A DNA stretch of 64,000 nt from Candidatus Vicinibacter affinis (GTDB lineage: Bacteria; Bacteroidota; Bacteroidia; Chitinophagales; Saprospiraceae): the NCBI GenBank assembly GCA_016714365.1, contig JADJNH010000005.1, positions 1,588,501 to 1,652,500 on the forward strand. Reading direction: 5' to 3'. This document shows positions 17,729-27,064 of this stretch, piece after piece; position 1 is the first letter of the stretch, and each line of letters opens with the position of its first letter. The translations under genes and the position numbers were made by a program. The notes below the pieces were generated by a model, which searched no databases, had not been told where the DNA came from, and saw only the letters and a list, made by a program, of their open reading frames with translations.

Positions 17729-20341
17729 TTAACGCCCTCCGGTAATATTTTGATTGTTTGGAATTTTAATAAAATCAAGAGAGCCAGGTCTTACCCCAAT
17801 GAAAAAAGAAAAGGCTCTCGATTGAGGATAATATTGAAACTCCATAGTCCAACAATGTAGATTTCTAACCAATCCAAAATCAGGGTACGTAGGTGCTTTT
17901 CGTAAAAAGTCATAACCAATTTGCCCTATTCTTGCACTCCAGTTTTTAGTGATTGGAATATTACCGGATGTACTTATGCTGTTATAGTCCAGCTTAAAAG
18001 TATCCTTGCCATTTGTTTGTCTGACAAAGGAATACTGCATGTTGTGGTTAAGGCTGAATGTTTCCAACATATTTTCCAAAGAAGGCAATCCATCCGCTAC
18101 GGGTTTTTGTTTTTTGATGAGCCGGAAAATCTGTCCCACCGTTGCAGAATTTACAATCCCAAATGAAGCTGAAACCACGTTGAACAATTTTTTATCTGTG
18201 TTTATCAGGTATGCATTTTTTCTTATCTCAGTATTACCGGATAATATCCTTTGGTAAGGATCCACCGTTATCGAATAGGTGAGCGTTGTCAGACCTTTAA
18301 AAATTGAGTTTCTTCCTACTCCACTGATGTTGCTCAATTTAAAGGAGTCAGCAAAAACATTGTAATTGCCACCAAATGAAAAGTTCTCTATGATTGGTAT
18401 TTTTTTAAAGCTGGAATCTTTTTTAGAATAGTATTTCAATTCTACTCTATTATTTACGCTGTAGTTAATTTGGAAATTTTCTGCCGGAGGGTTACTCGTC
18501 CCAAAAGGACTTCCCTGATAAACCAAATATTTTTTAGGAACATTTTTTTCAGCTCTTGTATCCGTATCCACATATTTAGAATAATTGAATGGAGCCTTAC
18601 TGTAATCCGGAGCAAAGCTGGCGTTAAGACTTGGTGCAATGACATGTCGAATTCCCCGGAACCAGCCTTTCTTTGAAAGAACCTGACCATAGATTTGGGT
18701 GCTTAGGTTTAGATTTGCGGATATGTTGCGATAAGCATAAAAGCCTCTTTTTACTTTATTTTGTTCCAAACCAAATAAGGTATCTATCGTGTTGCCATTG
18801 ACATCCTTGCGGATAATCATGGTGTCCAGAAGAGTTAATTCCCGTTTCTTATTAAACCACTCTTCGTAATAATTTATTCCAGGGGTCAGACTGAAGTATT
18901 TTAATATTCTAAAAGAGGCATCCAGACTTGCTGAATGTTTTACACCATATTGCATGGTGTCCAGTGTACTTTGTTTGAATAGGTTAGTGTCTAAAGTGCT
19001 GAATCTGTTTGTTAAGCTAGAGTTGTAATTCAAGTTAATGCGTTCGTACCAATTGGGTTGGGCACTAATTTTCTTATTATTTTTAAAAGGTGTAATGGGT
19101 CTCATTCTTACATCCAGTTGAGGAAGCGTCATATTAATAATTCCAGTATTTAGGTTTTGGTCATGGTTAAATGTAGCAATCAGAGAGAAGGGTGAATTAG
19201 GAAATTGGTAGTTATAGGTAAGGTTGGATCTAAGCTGACTGTTCAACCGGTTTCGGGCATCCTGGAAAACTACCCGGTCAAAGGAGCCTGTAGAAATGTT
19301 TACATCACCTGAAAAACTTCTGTATGGATGGGCGGTTTGTGCCTGGGCATGTCTCCAGGAAAGTCGCAGTGGTCTTTTAGTTATCGTTCTGTAATCATTT
19401 GGAATTCTTTCTTTGAGATAGGAATATTCCAAACTGAAATTTCCATTGTATTTATATTTTTTGTTATAGTTTCCGGCTGTAAGAATCCTGAGAGAACCCT
19501 TAAACCAAATATCTGTGAGCACTTTGAGGTCAAGGAAGTCATTAATCGGAAAATAATAACCAATCTCTCTTAATCCAAACCCATAACGTGGATCAAAATC
19601 GTAATTCCTTGGAAAGATTAACCCGGAACTTCGGTCTTTTGAAATGGGGAAAAATCCAAACGGCAACATGAAGGGAGGAGTTGGGATTCCTTTGATTTTA
19701 ACAATGGAGGGACCAATTATGATCAGTTTATTAGGTATTATCTTTTGTTTATTGCTGTAAATGCCAAAATGTGGTTCAGGATTATCGCAGGTAGTAAAGA
19801 TTCCATTTTTATTATAAATGATGTCATCACCATCAGAGCCGGCTGATTGTTTTGAAATAAACTTGGTCGTTTCGCCATGGATGTAGATATCTGTTTCTTT
19901 GGTTACGATTTGGGTGATGATACCTTTTCTGGATTTAAAATTGTAACGAATTTTTTGCGCATCAAAAGATTGATTTCCATCTACAAATTTCGGGATTCCT
20001 GTTTTTTGTCCCAAACTGTCCATCAGTGGTTCTGCATAGGCGATACTGGAGTTCATGTCAATGCGGATATAATCAGCCCTCAGCGTCATCGTCTGATATT
20101 TCACAGAGGCATCTCCATAAAGATGAATCCACTTATTGTTGTAATCAAAGATGATACTGTCTTTTGATTGGTAGTCTACCGGCACTTCTATTGAATCTGC
20201 TGAAACAACATACAATTTATAGTCTCGTATAATTAATGAATCTGAACCGCTTGAATCAATTTGTAGCGGCTTAAGTCGGCTATCCTGTGCTGAGATAACA
20301 GAAGCGATCAAAAACAAGAAAAAGATGATTCTCAGACTCAA
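17729..20341 (-). CDS. lptD: LptD-like LPS assembly outer-membrane protein
   Basis: Inserts lipopolysaccharide into the outer leaflet of the outer membrane. The 870-residue protein has a signal peptide (RIIFFLFLIASVISAQ). The N-terminal OstA/LptA-like beta-jellyroll (about residues 60-190) shows YNNKWIHLYGDASVKYQTMT and LRADYIRIDMNSSIAYAEP. From ~220 to the end it is a large beta-barrel, with the conserved PTPPFMLPFGFFPISKDRSS entering it. Bacteroidota LptD is often annotated as a putative LPS assembly protein of this size. There is no ATG in frame before the signal sequence; a TTG at 20339-20341 (minus strand) fits best. Confidence 0.9.
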   Translation of the reverse strand: MSLRIIFFLFLIASVISAQDSRLKPLQIDSSGSDSLIIRDYKLYVVSADSIEVPVDYQSKDSIIFDYNNKWIHLYGDASVKYQTMTLRADYIRIDMNSSIAYAEPLMDSLGQKTGIPKFVDGNQSFDAQKIRYNFKSRKGIITQIVTKETDIYIHGETTKFISKQSAGSDGDDIIYNKNGIFTTCDNPEPHFGIYSNKQKIIPNKLIIIGPSIVKIKGIPTPPFMLPFGFFPISKDRSSGLIFPRNYDFDPRYGFGLREIGYYFPINDFLDLKVLTDIWFKGSLRILTAGNYNKKYKYNGNFSLEYSYLKERIPNDYRTITKRPLRLSWRHAQAQTAHPYRSFSGDVNISTGSFDRVVFQDARNRLNSQLRSNLTYNYQFPNSPFSLIATFNHDQNLNTGIINMTLPQLDVRMRPITPFKNNKKISAQPNWYERINLNYNSSLTNRFSTLDTNLFKQSTLDTMQYGVKHSASLDASFRILKYFSLTPGINYYEEWFNKKRELTLLDTMIIRKDVNGNTIDTLFGLEQNKVKRGFYAYRNISANLNLSTQIYGQVLSKKGWFRGIRHVIAPSLNASFAPDYSKAPFNYSKYVDTDTRAEKNVPKKYLVYQGSPFGTSNPPAENFQINYSVNNRVELKYYSKKDSSFKKIPIIENFSFGGNYNVFADSFKLSNISGVGRNSIFKGLTTLTYSITVDPYQRILSGNTEIRKNAYLINTDKKLFNVVSASFGIVNSATVGQIFRLIKKQKPVADGLPSLENMLETFSLNHNMQYSFVRQTNGKDTFKLDYNSISTSGNIPITKNWSARIGQIGYDFLRKAPTYPDFGLVRNLHCWTMEFQYYPQSRAFSFFIGVRPGSLDFIKIPNNQNITGGR

Positions 20342-20386
20342 ATCAAAAATTTATTTCAAATTATATATAAAATTGTTTAATATGTA

Positions 20387-20394
20387 TATCTTTG
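20387..20394 (+). promoter_or_regulatory. Putative -7 element of the amidase gene
   Basis: TATCTTTG matches TAnnTTTG, 20 bases before the ATG at 20415. No TTTG is found at the -33 spacing. It lies in the 73-base gap between divergent lptD and the amidase gene. Confidence 0.4.
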
Positions 20395-20414
20395 TTTAAG
20401 AAATAAGAACTCAA

Positions 20415-21251
20415 ATGGAAAACTACGTAAAGCAAGCTCATTGGGCTAGCTATGTCCTCTTATGTGGGCTTATTCAGCTCATACCATCAGGGATTAACGC
20501 AAATAACGACCCAAAAGTACAAATTATTGGCAGGCATACGATCGTTTTAGATGCCGGACACGGTGGAAAAGATTGTGGGGCAAAAGGTCGCCTAGCGCAT
20601 GAAAAGGATATTACACTTGCTGTGGCAAAAAAGCTTAGTGTATTGTTGAGTATTTGCATGCCTAATACCGAGGTATTACTTACTCGAGAGGAGGATGAAT
20701 ATCTCGAACTGTTCGAGAGGACAAGGGTGGCCAATGATCAACGAGCAGATTTGTTTATTTCGCTTCATTGTAATGCTAATTCTTCCACCCATGCTCATGG
20801 TACAGAAACCTATATCATGGGTTTGCACAAGCTTAAAGAAAATTTGGAAGTGGCGAAGAGGGAAAATCTTTCAGATAACAAAGACCCAATAATGACTTCC
20901 GGGCCAGATAAAGATGCAGATTTTATCATGTTGTGTAATTTTCAGGATTTGAATCACGAGCAAAGTATACAGTTGGCCACATTATGCGAGTCTACCTTCA
21001 AATACAAGCATCCGGGGGGGAGCAGAGGGGTCAGGCAGGCCGGTTTTATGGTCTTGCATCAAGCTGCCATGCCCAGCATCTTAATAGAAATGGGTTTTAT
21101 ATCCAATCCTGAAGAAGAGGCCTACCTAGCGTCGGATACTGGACAAAATGAGATAGCGGCCATGATTGCAGATGGAATACTGGCTTACTTTTTACAACTG
21201 GATGAGCCAAAGTTGTTGACAGCAGAGAGAAATTCTAAATTACCAGAGTAA
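20415..21251 (+). CDS. N-acetylmuramoyl-L-alanine amidase (Amidase_3)
   Basis: Cleaves the bond between N-acetylmuramic acid and the peptide stem of peptidoglycan, a periplasmic activity used in cell separation. The 278-residue protein has a signal-like hydrophobic segment (about residues 11-30). The zinc amidase_3 domain shows IVLDAGHGGKDCGAKG (first zinc His), HEKDITLAVAKKL (zinc Glu), ERTRVAND, DLFISLHCNAN (second zinc His) and PSILIEMGFISNPEEEAYL (catalytic Glu). Length and architecture match AmiC-type enzymes without an AMIN targeting domain. The MCE-family gene follows after 101 bases. Confidence 0.94.
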   Translation: MENYVKQAHWASYVLLCGLIQLIPSGINANNDPKVQIIGRHTIVLDAGHGGKDCGAKGRLAHEKDITLAVAKKLSVLLSICMPNTEVLLTREEDEYLELFERTRVANDQRADLFISLHCNANSSTHAHGTETYIMGLHKLKENLEVAKRENLSDNKDPIMTSGPDKDADFIMLCNFQDLNHEQSIQLATLCESTFKYKHPGGSRGVRQAGFMVLHQAAMPSILIEMGFISNPEEEAYLASDTGQNEIAAMIADGILAYFLQLDEPKLLTAERNSKLPE

Positions 21252-21352
21252 TTTTGAATGGTTCCTTGTCTTACCAAATTCAAGTTGGTTTACGAAAAAA
21301 AAGCAGAACCTTCAAAATTGGATTATTTTTGGGTTTTTAAACTGCTTGAGCT

Positions 21353-22381
21353 GTGAAAATTTCGTCCGAAACTAAGATTGGTCTGCTTACCGCAGTGACT
21401 TTGGCAATATTAATAATTGGTTACAGATTTTTAAAGGGCAGCAACCTTTTTGATCGATCTAAGATATATTATGCCGTATTTAAGGATGTACAAATGCTGG
21501 ATGCTTCAGCTCCAGTTTTGGCCAGAGGTATAAAAGTAGGGACTGTTATTAAGGTGGAATTAAAATCTGAAAACCCTGATTCAGTGGTTGTGACCCTGGA
21601 TGTAAAGTCTAAAATTAGGTTGCCCCAAAATTGCAAAGCCGTTTTGATTTCTACAGGAATTATAGGTGGTAAGGCGATTGAATTAAGGTTTGATCACCAT
21701 TGTATAGAAGATTGTGTTCCCAATAAATCTTATTTAAATACGGAAGTTCAGTCACTCCTGAGCGGGATGTTTCCTAAAAACGAATTTGAGGAATATACCA
21801 AACTTCTCAGTGCATCTTTGGATACCCTATTTAGTTCAACCGGTGTAAAAACCGAGGTAAATGCGGCGGCACAAGATGTGAAAGCAACCTTGCACAATTT
21901 GGCCAAGGTATCTGAGCAACTGGAAGCTGTAATGAGTGCATCGTCACATCACATCAATCAATCTTTGAAAAATGTGGATGTGTTGACTACTTCCCTGACC
22001 AACGACTCCAAAGCTATATCACAGAGTTTGGAGAATATTTCTGTTATCACCAAACAAGTTAAAGATGCTGATCCCGGAAAATTGGTGAAAGATGCCAATG
22101 CGACCATTAATCATCTGGATCAGACCTTAACGGAGGGAAAGAAATCTATTGCACAATTAAATCAGGTAATTACTCAAATCGAGCAAGGAAAGGGGAGTTT
22201 GGGCAAATTGATAAACGATCCTAATTTGTACAAGAATCTTGAGAAAACAAGTAAGAACCTAGAATATTTGTTACAGGACATGAGGTTGAATCCAAATCGG
22301 TATATACACATTTCTGTATTTGGGTCAAAAAACAAGCCATACGAAGGTCCGGTATCAGATCCTGTGGATAATATTAAATAG
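21353..22381 (+). CDS. MlaD/MCE family lipid-transport protein
   Basis: MCE proteins carry phospholipids or other lipids between the membranes as the substrate-binding part of Mla-type ABC systems. The 342-residue protein has one N-terminal membrane helix (GLLTAVTLAILIIGYRFL), then the MCE domain (about residues 38-115: YYAVFKDVQMLDASAPVLAR, GIKVGTVIKVEL, STGIIGGKAIEL). A long helical, coiled-coil-prone tail follows, with KGSLGKLINDPNLYKNLEKT near residue 285, a common ending of Bacteroidota MCE proteins. The start is GTG at 21353; no ATG gives a proper helix. Partner permease and ATPase genes are not in the window. Confidence 0.9.
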   Translation: MKISSETKIGLLTAVTLAILIIGYRFLKGSNLFDRSKIYYAVFKDVQMLDASAPVLARGIKVGTVIKVELKSENPDSVVVTLDVKSKIRLPQNCKAVLISTGIIGGKAIELRFDHHCIEDCVPNKSYLNTEVQSLLSGMFPKNEFEEYTKLLSASLDTLFSSTGVKTEVNAAAQDVKATLHNLAKVSEQLEAVMSASSHHINQSLKNVDVLTTSLTNDSKAISQSLENISVITKQVKDADPGKLVKDANATINHLDQTLTEGKKSIAQLNQVITQIEQGKGSLGKLINDPNLYKNLEKTSKNLEYLLQDMRLNPNRYIHISVFGSKNKPYEGPVSDPVDNIK

Positions 22382-22455
22382 AAGAATCTAGGATCGTTCT
22401 TCAGAAAATAGTTTGTTGAAGAAACCTTTGCAACTATTAATGTATCACGATGTGA

Positions 22456-23655
22456 TCAGGAAGTTATTTGATTCATTCGGATACCGCCATTTCCTTCATC
22501 TTTTGTAAGCCAGCTTAGATAGTAGTCCGGATCTTCTATACCGACTGCATGCTCAGTCATTAATAAAGGTCTGAAGGTATCCACCATTACAGCTAATTCT
22601 TTTGTTTCTTTTGCTCCGATGCTTTTTTCAACAGTACCCGGGTGGGGTCCGTGGGGAATACCTCCCGGATGTAGTGTGATCATTCCACGTTCCACATGCT
22701 TACGGCTCATAAAATCTCCATCAACGTAATAAAGAACTTCATCACTGTCAATATTGCTGTGATTATAAGGAGCCGGAATGGATAGTGGGTGATAATCATA
22801 CAGTCGAGGGACAAAGGAGCAGATGACAAAATTTCTACCATCAAAAGTCTGGTGTACCGGAGGTGGTTGGTGCACTCTACCGGTAATGGGCTCAAAGTCA
22901 TGAATGGACAGGGCAAATGGATATACAAAACCATCCCAACCTATTACGTCGAATGGATGACCGAGATAATGATATGGGTATATATTGTCTTGTTTTTTTA
23001 TGTACAATAAAAAATTTCCTTTTTCATCAAAAGTTTCCAAATCTGTAGGCTTCCGAATATCTCTTTCACAAAAAGGGGCATGTTCCAATAGTTGACCAAA
23101 GCTATTTCTGTAACGGGTTGGAAAGGTAATGGGTCCTGAAGATTCCACTATCATGAGGCGATTATCTGCGCCATCGAAATGAAATTGGTAAATGGTTCCT
23201 CTTGGGATCACCAGATAGTCACCATAAGAAAATCGAATTTGTCCATAAATTGATTTGAGTATGCCATTTCCTTGATGGATAAAAACAACTTCATCTGCAT
23301 CTGCATTTTTAAAAAAATAGCTATTCATGCTTTGAGTCGGGGCGGCAAGACTAATTTTACAATCTTCATTGACTAAAACAGGCTTCCGACTTTTTAAATA
23401 ATCCGGATCAGGCTTAATGTTAAATCCCTTCAGGCACCTATGTTTAAGTTGTTTGTCATGAATGGTTTTGGCAGCAAAAGAAAATGGTTCGTCCACCTGA
23501 ACTATTTGTGTTGGGGGATTGTGGTGATATAAGATTGAATACAGGTCAGAAAAGCCTTCAGTTGAGAATAATTGTTCGCTGTAAAGGCTACCGTCTTTTT
23601 TTCTAAATTGAGTATGTCTTTTGTGTGGAATTTCTCCAAGAGTATAATAATGCAT
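22456..23655 (-). CDS. hmgA: Homogentisate 1,2-dioxygenase
   Basis: Opens the ring of homogentisate to maleylacetoacetate in tyrosine/phenylalanine catabolism, using Fe(II). I start at the ATG complementary to 23653-23655, giving MHYYTLGEIPHKRHTQF, the conserved N-terminus of the Bacteroidota form; ten extra upstream residues are unlikely. 399 residues. Iron-binding region: DEVLYYVDGDFMSRKHVE and ITLHPGGIPHGPHPGTVE, a cupin-type fold. Other marks are DVIGWDGFVYPFALSIHDFEPITGR. No other tyrosine-degradation gene is adjacent. It is divergent from the polX-like gene. Confidence 0.94.
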   Translation of the reverse strand: MHYYTLGEIPHKRHTQFRKKDGSLYSEQLFSTEGFSDLYSILYHHNPPTQIVQVDEPFSFAAKTIHDKQLKHRCLKGFNIKPDPDYLKSRKPVLVNEDCKISLAAPTQSMNSYFFKNADADEVVFIHQGNGILKSIYGQIRFSYGDYLVIPRGTIYQFHFDGADNRLMIVESSGPITFPTRYRNSFGQLLEHAPFCERDIRKPTDLETFDEKGNFLLYIKKQDNIYPYHYLGHPFDVIGWDGFVYPFALSIHDFEPITGRVHQPPPVHQTFDGRNFVICSFVPRLYDYHPLSIPAPYNHSNIDSDEVLYYVDGDFMSRKHVERGMITLHPGGIPHGPHPGTVEKSIGAKETKELAVMVDTFRPLLMTEHAVGIEDPDYYLSWLTKDEGNGGIRMNQITS

Positions 23656-23673
23656 AAGTAATTTTTTACTCTG

Positions 23674-23681
23674 CAAAACTA
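23674..23681 (-). promoter_or_regulatory. Putative -7 element of hmgA
   Basis: Minus-strand TAGTTTTG matches TAnnTTTG, 18 bases before the chosen start; a TTTG at -33 is not visible. A 10-base palindrome, TTTGATCAAA (23740-23749), lies in the same divergent gap and could be a regulator site. Confidence 0.4.
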
Positions 23682-23774
23682 ACAATTAATCCGTCTTACC
23701 GGAGCTGAACAGAACATCACTTTTTTGAGGTAAGCCGAGTTTGATCAAACATGGATAACAGACAGACTAAAGAT

Positions 23775-23782
23775 TATCTTTG
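23775..23782 (+). promoter_or_regulatory. Putative -7 element of the polX-like gene
   Basis: TATCTTTG matches TAnnTTTG, 19 bases before the ATG at 23802, with no clear -33 box. Confidence 0.4.
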
Positions 23783-23801
23783 GGGTTAGAAATACTTTAT
23801 C

Positions 23802-25439
23802 ATGGAAAATAAGGAATTGGCCTCACTGTTTAATGAGATGGCGGGTCTCATGGAGTTGCATAATGAGAATGAATTCAGAATCAGAACATACGCCAATGCC
23901 TATTTGAATTTAAGAAAACTGGATATTGAACTTTCAGGAAAGACGTTACCAGAACTAATGGAAATTCAAGGTGTAGGTAAGACTATTGGTGAGAAAATTT
24001 TAGAAATAAATACGAAAGGAACTTTTGACTCTCTTGAGCAACTAAGGGCAAAAACCCCTGATGGTGTGAGGGAAATGATGAAAATTAAAGGAATTGGCCC
24101 GAAAAAACTTAAAATGATTTGGAAGGAAATGGAAATTGAAACTCCGGGTGAATTGTTGTATGCTTGCAAGGAGAACAGGTTGATTCAGTATAAAGGATTT
24201 GGGGTTAAAATACAGGAGGACATCGTCAAAAGTCTAGAATATTATCAAGCGAATCAGCATTCTTTCTTAGGCCCAACCGCTCTTGAAGAAGCCTTTAGCA
24301 TGGAAAAAATTATAAAGTCTATGAATCCACAACTTGATATTCGACTGGTAGGGGAACTTTCCAGAGGGATGTCAACCGTAGATGAAATTAATTGGTTGGT
24401 GAACCAGGATATTCAAAATTTTCCAAATGAATTGTTTATTGTTTCAAGAAATTCACATGAAATAAATGGGATTTGGAGTGGGAGCCTTCCGGTAAAGATT
24501 ATCATAAACGGAGGTCCAATAGATGCGTATGCACTGATTTCTCACACTGGAGGTTCATCTGCATTTCATACTTATCTTGAATTAGACAAGAATCATCTTA
24601 ATATCACTGATGAGCGGGAATATTTCAGGAGTGTCAACAAAAATTATATACCTCCGGAATGTAGAGATCTTGATGATTATCATTTTTTTAAAGAGGAAGA
24701 ACTTATCAATGTACAGGATATTAAAGGAGTGATACACAACCACAGCACTTACAGCGATGGGTTATACAGCATTCTTGAAATGGCCAAAGAGTGCATTCGG
24801 TTAGGATATAGCTACTTGGTCATTTCCGATCATTCCAAATCAGCAGGTTATGCCAATGGATTGTCTATGGAGCGAGTCGAGATGCAATGGAGGGAAATTG
24901 ATCAGTTGAATATCCAGTTGGCTCCGTTTAAAATCTATAAATCAATTGAATCAGATATTCTTTCCGATGGTTCTTTGGATTATGATGATGAGATCTTAAA
25001 AGGATTTGATTTGGTTATAGCCTCCATTCACAGTAACCTCAAGATGAATGAAGAAAAAGCAATGTTGAGGTTACTTCGAGCCATTGAAAATCCATACACA
25101 AGAATCCTAGGCCATCCGACAGGGAGATTGTTATTGTCAAGACCAGGGTATCCCATAAATTATCATAAAATAATTGAAGCTTGTATTTCAAATGGAGTTG
25201 TCATTGAGCTGAATGCCAATCCTATGAGATTGGATTTAGATTGGCGCTGGATCAGCTATGCCCAGGAAAAGGGAGCTTTGATTTCTATTAACCCTGATGC
25301 ACATAACTTAAAAGGAATTAGGGACATAGGGTATGGCGTTCAGGCTGCAAGAAAGGGTGGGTTAAAAAAGATAAATTGTTTGAATTTCAAGGACATAGCC
25401 GAATTTGATCGGTGGATTTTGGCAAAACCACAGAATTAA
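23802..25439 (+). CDS. PolX-like protein, PHP domain intact, polymerase site degenerate
   Basis: 545 residues with the layout of bacterial family X polymerase/3'-5' exonuclease (PolX). Helix-hairpin-helix motifs are at about residues 55-66 (IQGVGKTIGEKI), 95-106 (IKGIGPKKLKMI) and 130-141. A palm-like region follows (~180-290). The C-terminal PHP metal-dependent phosphoesterase shows HNHSTYSDG (His312, His314, Asp319), ISDHSKSAGY, SDILSDGSLDY, IASIHSN, GHPTGR and INPDAHN. In active PolX the palm reads GS-RRG-ET-GDID, with a third Asp later. Here it reads GELSRGMSTVDEINWL, so the two metal-binding aspartates are Glu195 and Asn197, and the third position is in PVKIII (Lys232 region). The polymerase function is probably lost, leaving a DNA-binding PHP nuclease for repair. 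Confidence 0.88.
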   Translation: MENKELASLFNEMAGLMELHNENEFRIRTYANAYLNLRKLDIELSGKTLPELMEIQGVGKTIGEKILEINTKGTFDSLEQLRAKTPDGVREMMKIKGIGPKKLKMIWKEMEIETPGELLYACKENRLIQYKGFGVKIQEDIVKSLEYYQANQHSFLGPTALEEAFSMEKIIKSMNPQLDIRLVGELSRGMSTVDEINWLVNQDIQNFPNELFIVSRNSHEINGIWSGSLPVKIIINGGPIDAYALISHTGGSSAFHTYLELDKNHLNITDEREYFRSVNKNYIPPECRDLDDYHFFKEEELINVQDIKGVIHNHSTYSDGLYSILEMAKECIRLGYSYLVISDHSKSAGYANGLSMERVEMQWREIDQLNIQLAPFKIYKSIESDILSDGSLDYDDEILKGFDLVIASIHSNLKMNEEKAMLRLLRAIENPYTRILGHPTGRLLLSRPGYPINYHKIIEACISNGVVIELNANPMRLDLDWRWISYAQEKGALISINPDAHNLKGIRDIGYGVQAARKGGLKKINCLNFKDIAEFDRWILAKPQN

Positions 25440-25544
25440 AAAAACATTAACATACCGTTTGGTAAAGGATAAATTTCATTTGGCAGAGTCATGATAATTT
25501 TACATCCGAATTATAAAATGATCATAAATTAAATTTAATAGAAC

Positions 25545-26096
25545 ATGAAAAATCAGAATTTTTTGAGTTTGGCATTTTTTGCAATTCTTCTTTCAGTCGT
25601 TTCTTGCAAGAATGACAGTGCAAATAACCAAAGCACAACTGCGGATCCTGCCGCTGCAGGTACAGTTGCAAATCCTGGTGATGTTGCCAATCCTGCAGGA
25701 GAAGCTACACCAGCAGCTCCAACCGGTCCTACCACCACTGTTGAATATGAGACAATGGTATATGATTTTGGAGAAGTTAAAGAAGGAGAGCATGTAAAAT
25801 ATTCTTTCAAATTTAAAAACACTGGTAGTGAACCATTGGTAATTTCTGACGCAAAAGGTAGCTGTGGTTGTACAGTTCCTGACTGGCCAAGAGAGCCAAT
25901 TGCTCCAGGAGCCTCTGCTGAAATCAAAGTTGATTTTGATTCTAAAGGAAAAGGTTCTGATGACGGATCTAAGCAAACAAAGAGAGTAACAGTGACCGGT
26001 AATACCAATCCAGCACAAACTTACCTGACTATTTCAGGCGTTGTGAAGAAGGATCCAAATGCTAAGCCAGCAACACCTGGTACAACTGCTAATTAA
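25545..26096 (+). CDS. DUF1573 lipoprotein
   Basis: A 183-residue lipoprotein: signal LSLAFFAILLSVVSC with lipidated Cys near residue 21, then an Ala/Pro/Gly/Thr-rich linker (about 25-65). The DUF1573 domain follows (about 66-165), with YDFGEVKEGEHVKYSFKFKN, GSEPLVISDAKGSCGCTVPD and PGASAEIKVDFDSKGK. DUF1573 is an Ig-like (ASH/MSP-type) fold with a conserved CGCT motif, very common in Bacteroidota envelope proteins; its exact role is unknown. It has its own downstream terminator. The repetitive linker causes several false antisense frames. Confidence 0.9.
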   Translation: MKNQNFLSLAFFAILLSVVSCKNDSANNQSTTADPAAAGTVANPGDVANPAGEATPAAPTGPTTTVEYETMVYDFGEVKEGEHVKYSFKFKNTGSEPLVISDAKGSCGCTVPDWPREPIAPGASAEIKVDFDSKGKGSDDGSKQTKRVTVTGNTNPAQTYLTISGVVKKDPNAKPATPGTTAN

Positions 26097-26121
26097 ATTT
26101 TTTTAATAGAATAGTAATCTG

Positions 26122-26159
26122 AATAAAGCTCCTGAATATTTCAGGAGCTTTATTTTTTT
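26122..26159 (+). terminator. Rho-independent terminator of the DUF1573 gene
   Basis: Perfect 14-bp stem (AATAAAGCTCCTGA at 26122-26135 with its complement at 26141-26154), five-base loop, followed by a T run to 26159. It begins 26 bases past the stop. Confidence 0.92.
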
Positions 26160-26200
26160 AAATATTGCAATTAATATTTTAAAATAGTTTACTTGGAATT

Positions 26201-27064
26201 ATGAAGTCATTTTTTTCTTTGGTAAAGTTCAGCCATACAGTTTTTGCACTACCATTTGCTTTGATTGGATTTTTTATTGCCCTGAATAATCACGGACTTC
26301 AACCAGTTCAATATAAAATTTTAGGTTTGATCCTGATCTGTATGGTGACAGCAAGGAATGCGGCGATGGCGTTCAACAGGTGGGCAGATCGATTTATTGA
26401 TCAAAAAAATGAGCGAACAGCCTTAAGGGAAATCCCGAGTGGTGTGGTGAGTTCAAAATCAGCTATTGTTTTTATATTGATAAATGTTGTGCTATTTATA
26501 TTTAGTGCATTTTTAATAAATCCACTTTGTTTTTATTTATCTCCGGTTGCTCTTTTAATTGTTTTTGGTTACAGTTATACCAAAAGATTTTCCTGGCTTT
26601 GTCATGTTTTTTTGGGTTTAGGACTTTCCTTAGCTCCCATTGGGGCATATATTGCAGTCACTTCACATATGGCTATGTTGCCCTTACTTTATGGATTTGC
26701 AGTAATAACATGGGTTGCAGGATTTGATGTTTTGTATGCTTTACAAGACATTGAATTTGACCGTAAAGAAAAATTATATTCTATTCCAAGTCGCTTTGGA
26801 TTAAAGAAAGCGTTGGCCATATCTTCTGTACTTCACTTTGTTTGTGGATTATGTATCATAGCTTGTTCTTTTATTCTATATAGGGATTATGGTTTGGAGT
26901 ATTGGATGATGACTGGAGCATCAGGATTTATTTTTCTCTTGATTTATCAACACGCGATAATCTCAAACAACAGACTTGATCGAATCAACATTGCTTTTTT
27001 TACCACCAATGGAATTGCCAGTATTTTTCTGGCGTCTTTTACAATACTTGATTTTTATTATTGA
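26201..27064 (+). CDS. UbiA-family prenyltransferase (4-hydroxybenzoate/MqnP type)
   Basis: An integral membrane enzyme that attaches a polyprenyl chain to an aromatic ring in quinone synthesis. The 287-residue product has about eight membrane helices and both Asp-rich motifs of the family: NRWADRFIDQKNERT (about residues 65-79) and ALQDIEFDRKEKLYSIPSRF (about residues 180-199). REIPSGVVS after the first motif fits the UbiA-like subgroup that includes MqnP of the futalosine menaquinone route; Bacteroidota lack ubiquinone, so menaquinone synthesis is the more likely job (inference). It overlaps the convergent rdgB by seven bases. Confidence 0.9.
   Translation: MKSFFSLVKFSHTVFALPFALIGFFIALNNHGLQPVQYKILGLILICMVTARNAAMAFNRWADRFIDQKNERTALREIPSGVVSSKSAIVFILINVVLFIFSAFLINPLCFYLSPVALLIVFGYSYTKRFSWLCHVFLGLGLSLAPIGAYIAVTSHMAMLPLLYGFAVITWVAGFDVLYALQDIEFDRKEKLYSIPSRFGLKKALAISSVLHFVCGLCIIACSFILYRDYGLEYWMMTGASGFIFLLIYQHAIISNNRLDRINIAFFTTNGIASIFLASFTILDFYY

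Noticed and set aside
22397..22423. TTCTTCA/TGAAGAA hairpin after the MCE gene as a terminator
   Set aside because: Only seven AT-rich pairs, a 13-base loop and no T run; could arise by chance.
25553..26018. Two long antisense frames in the DUF1573 gene
   Set aside because: Caused by the Ala/Pro/Gly/Thr-rich linker of the real gene; both strands lack stops by composition.
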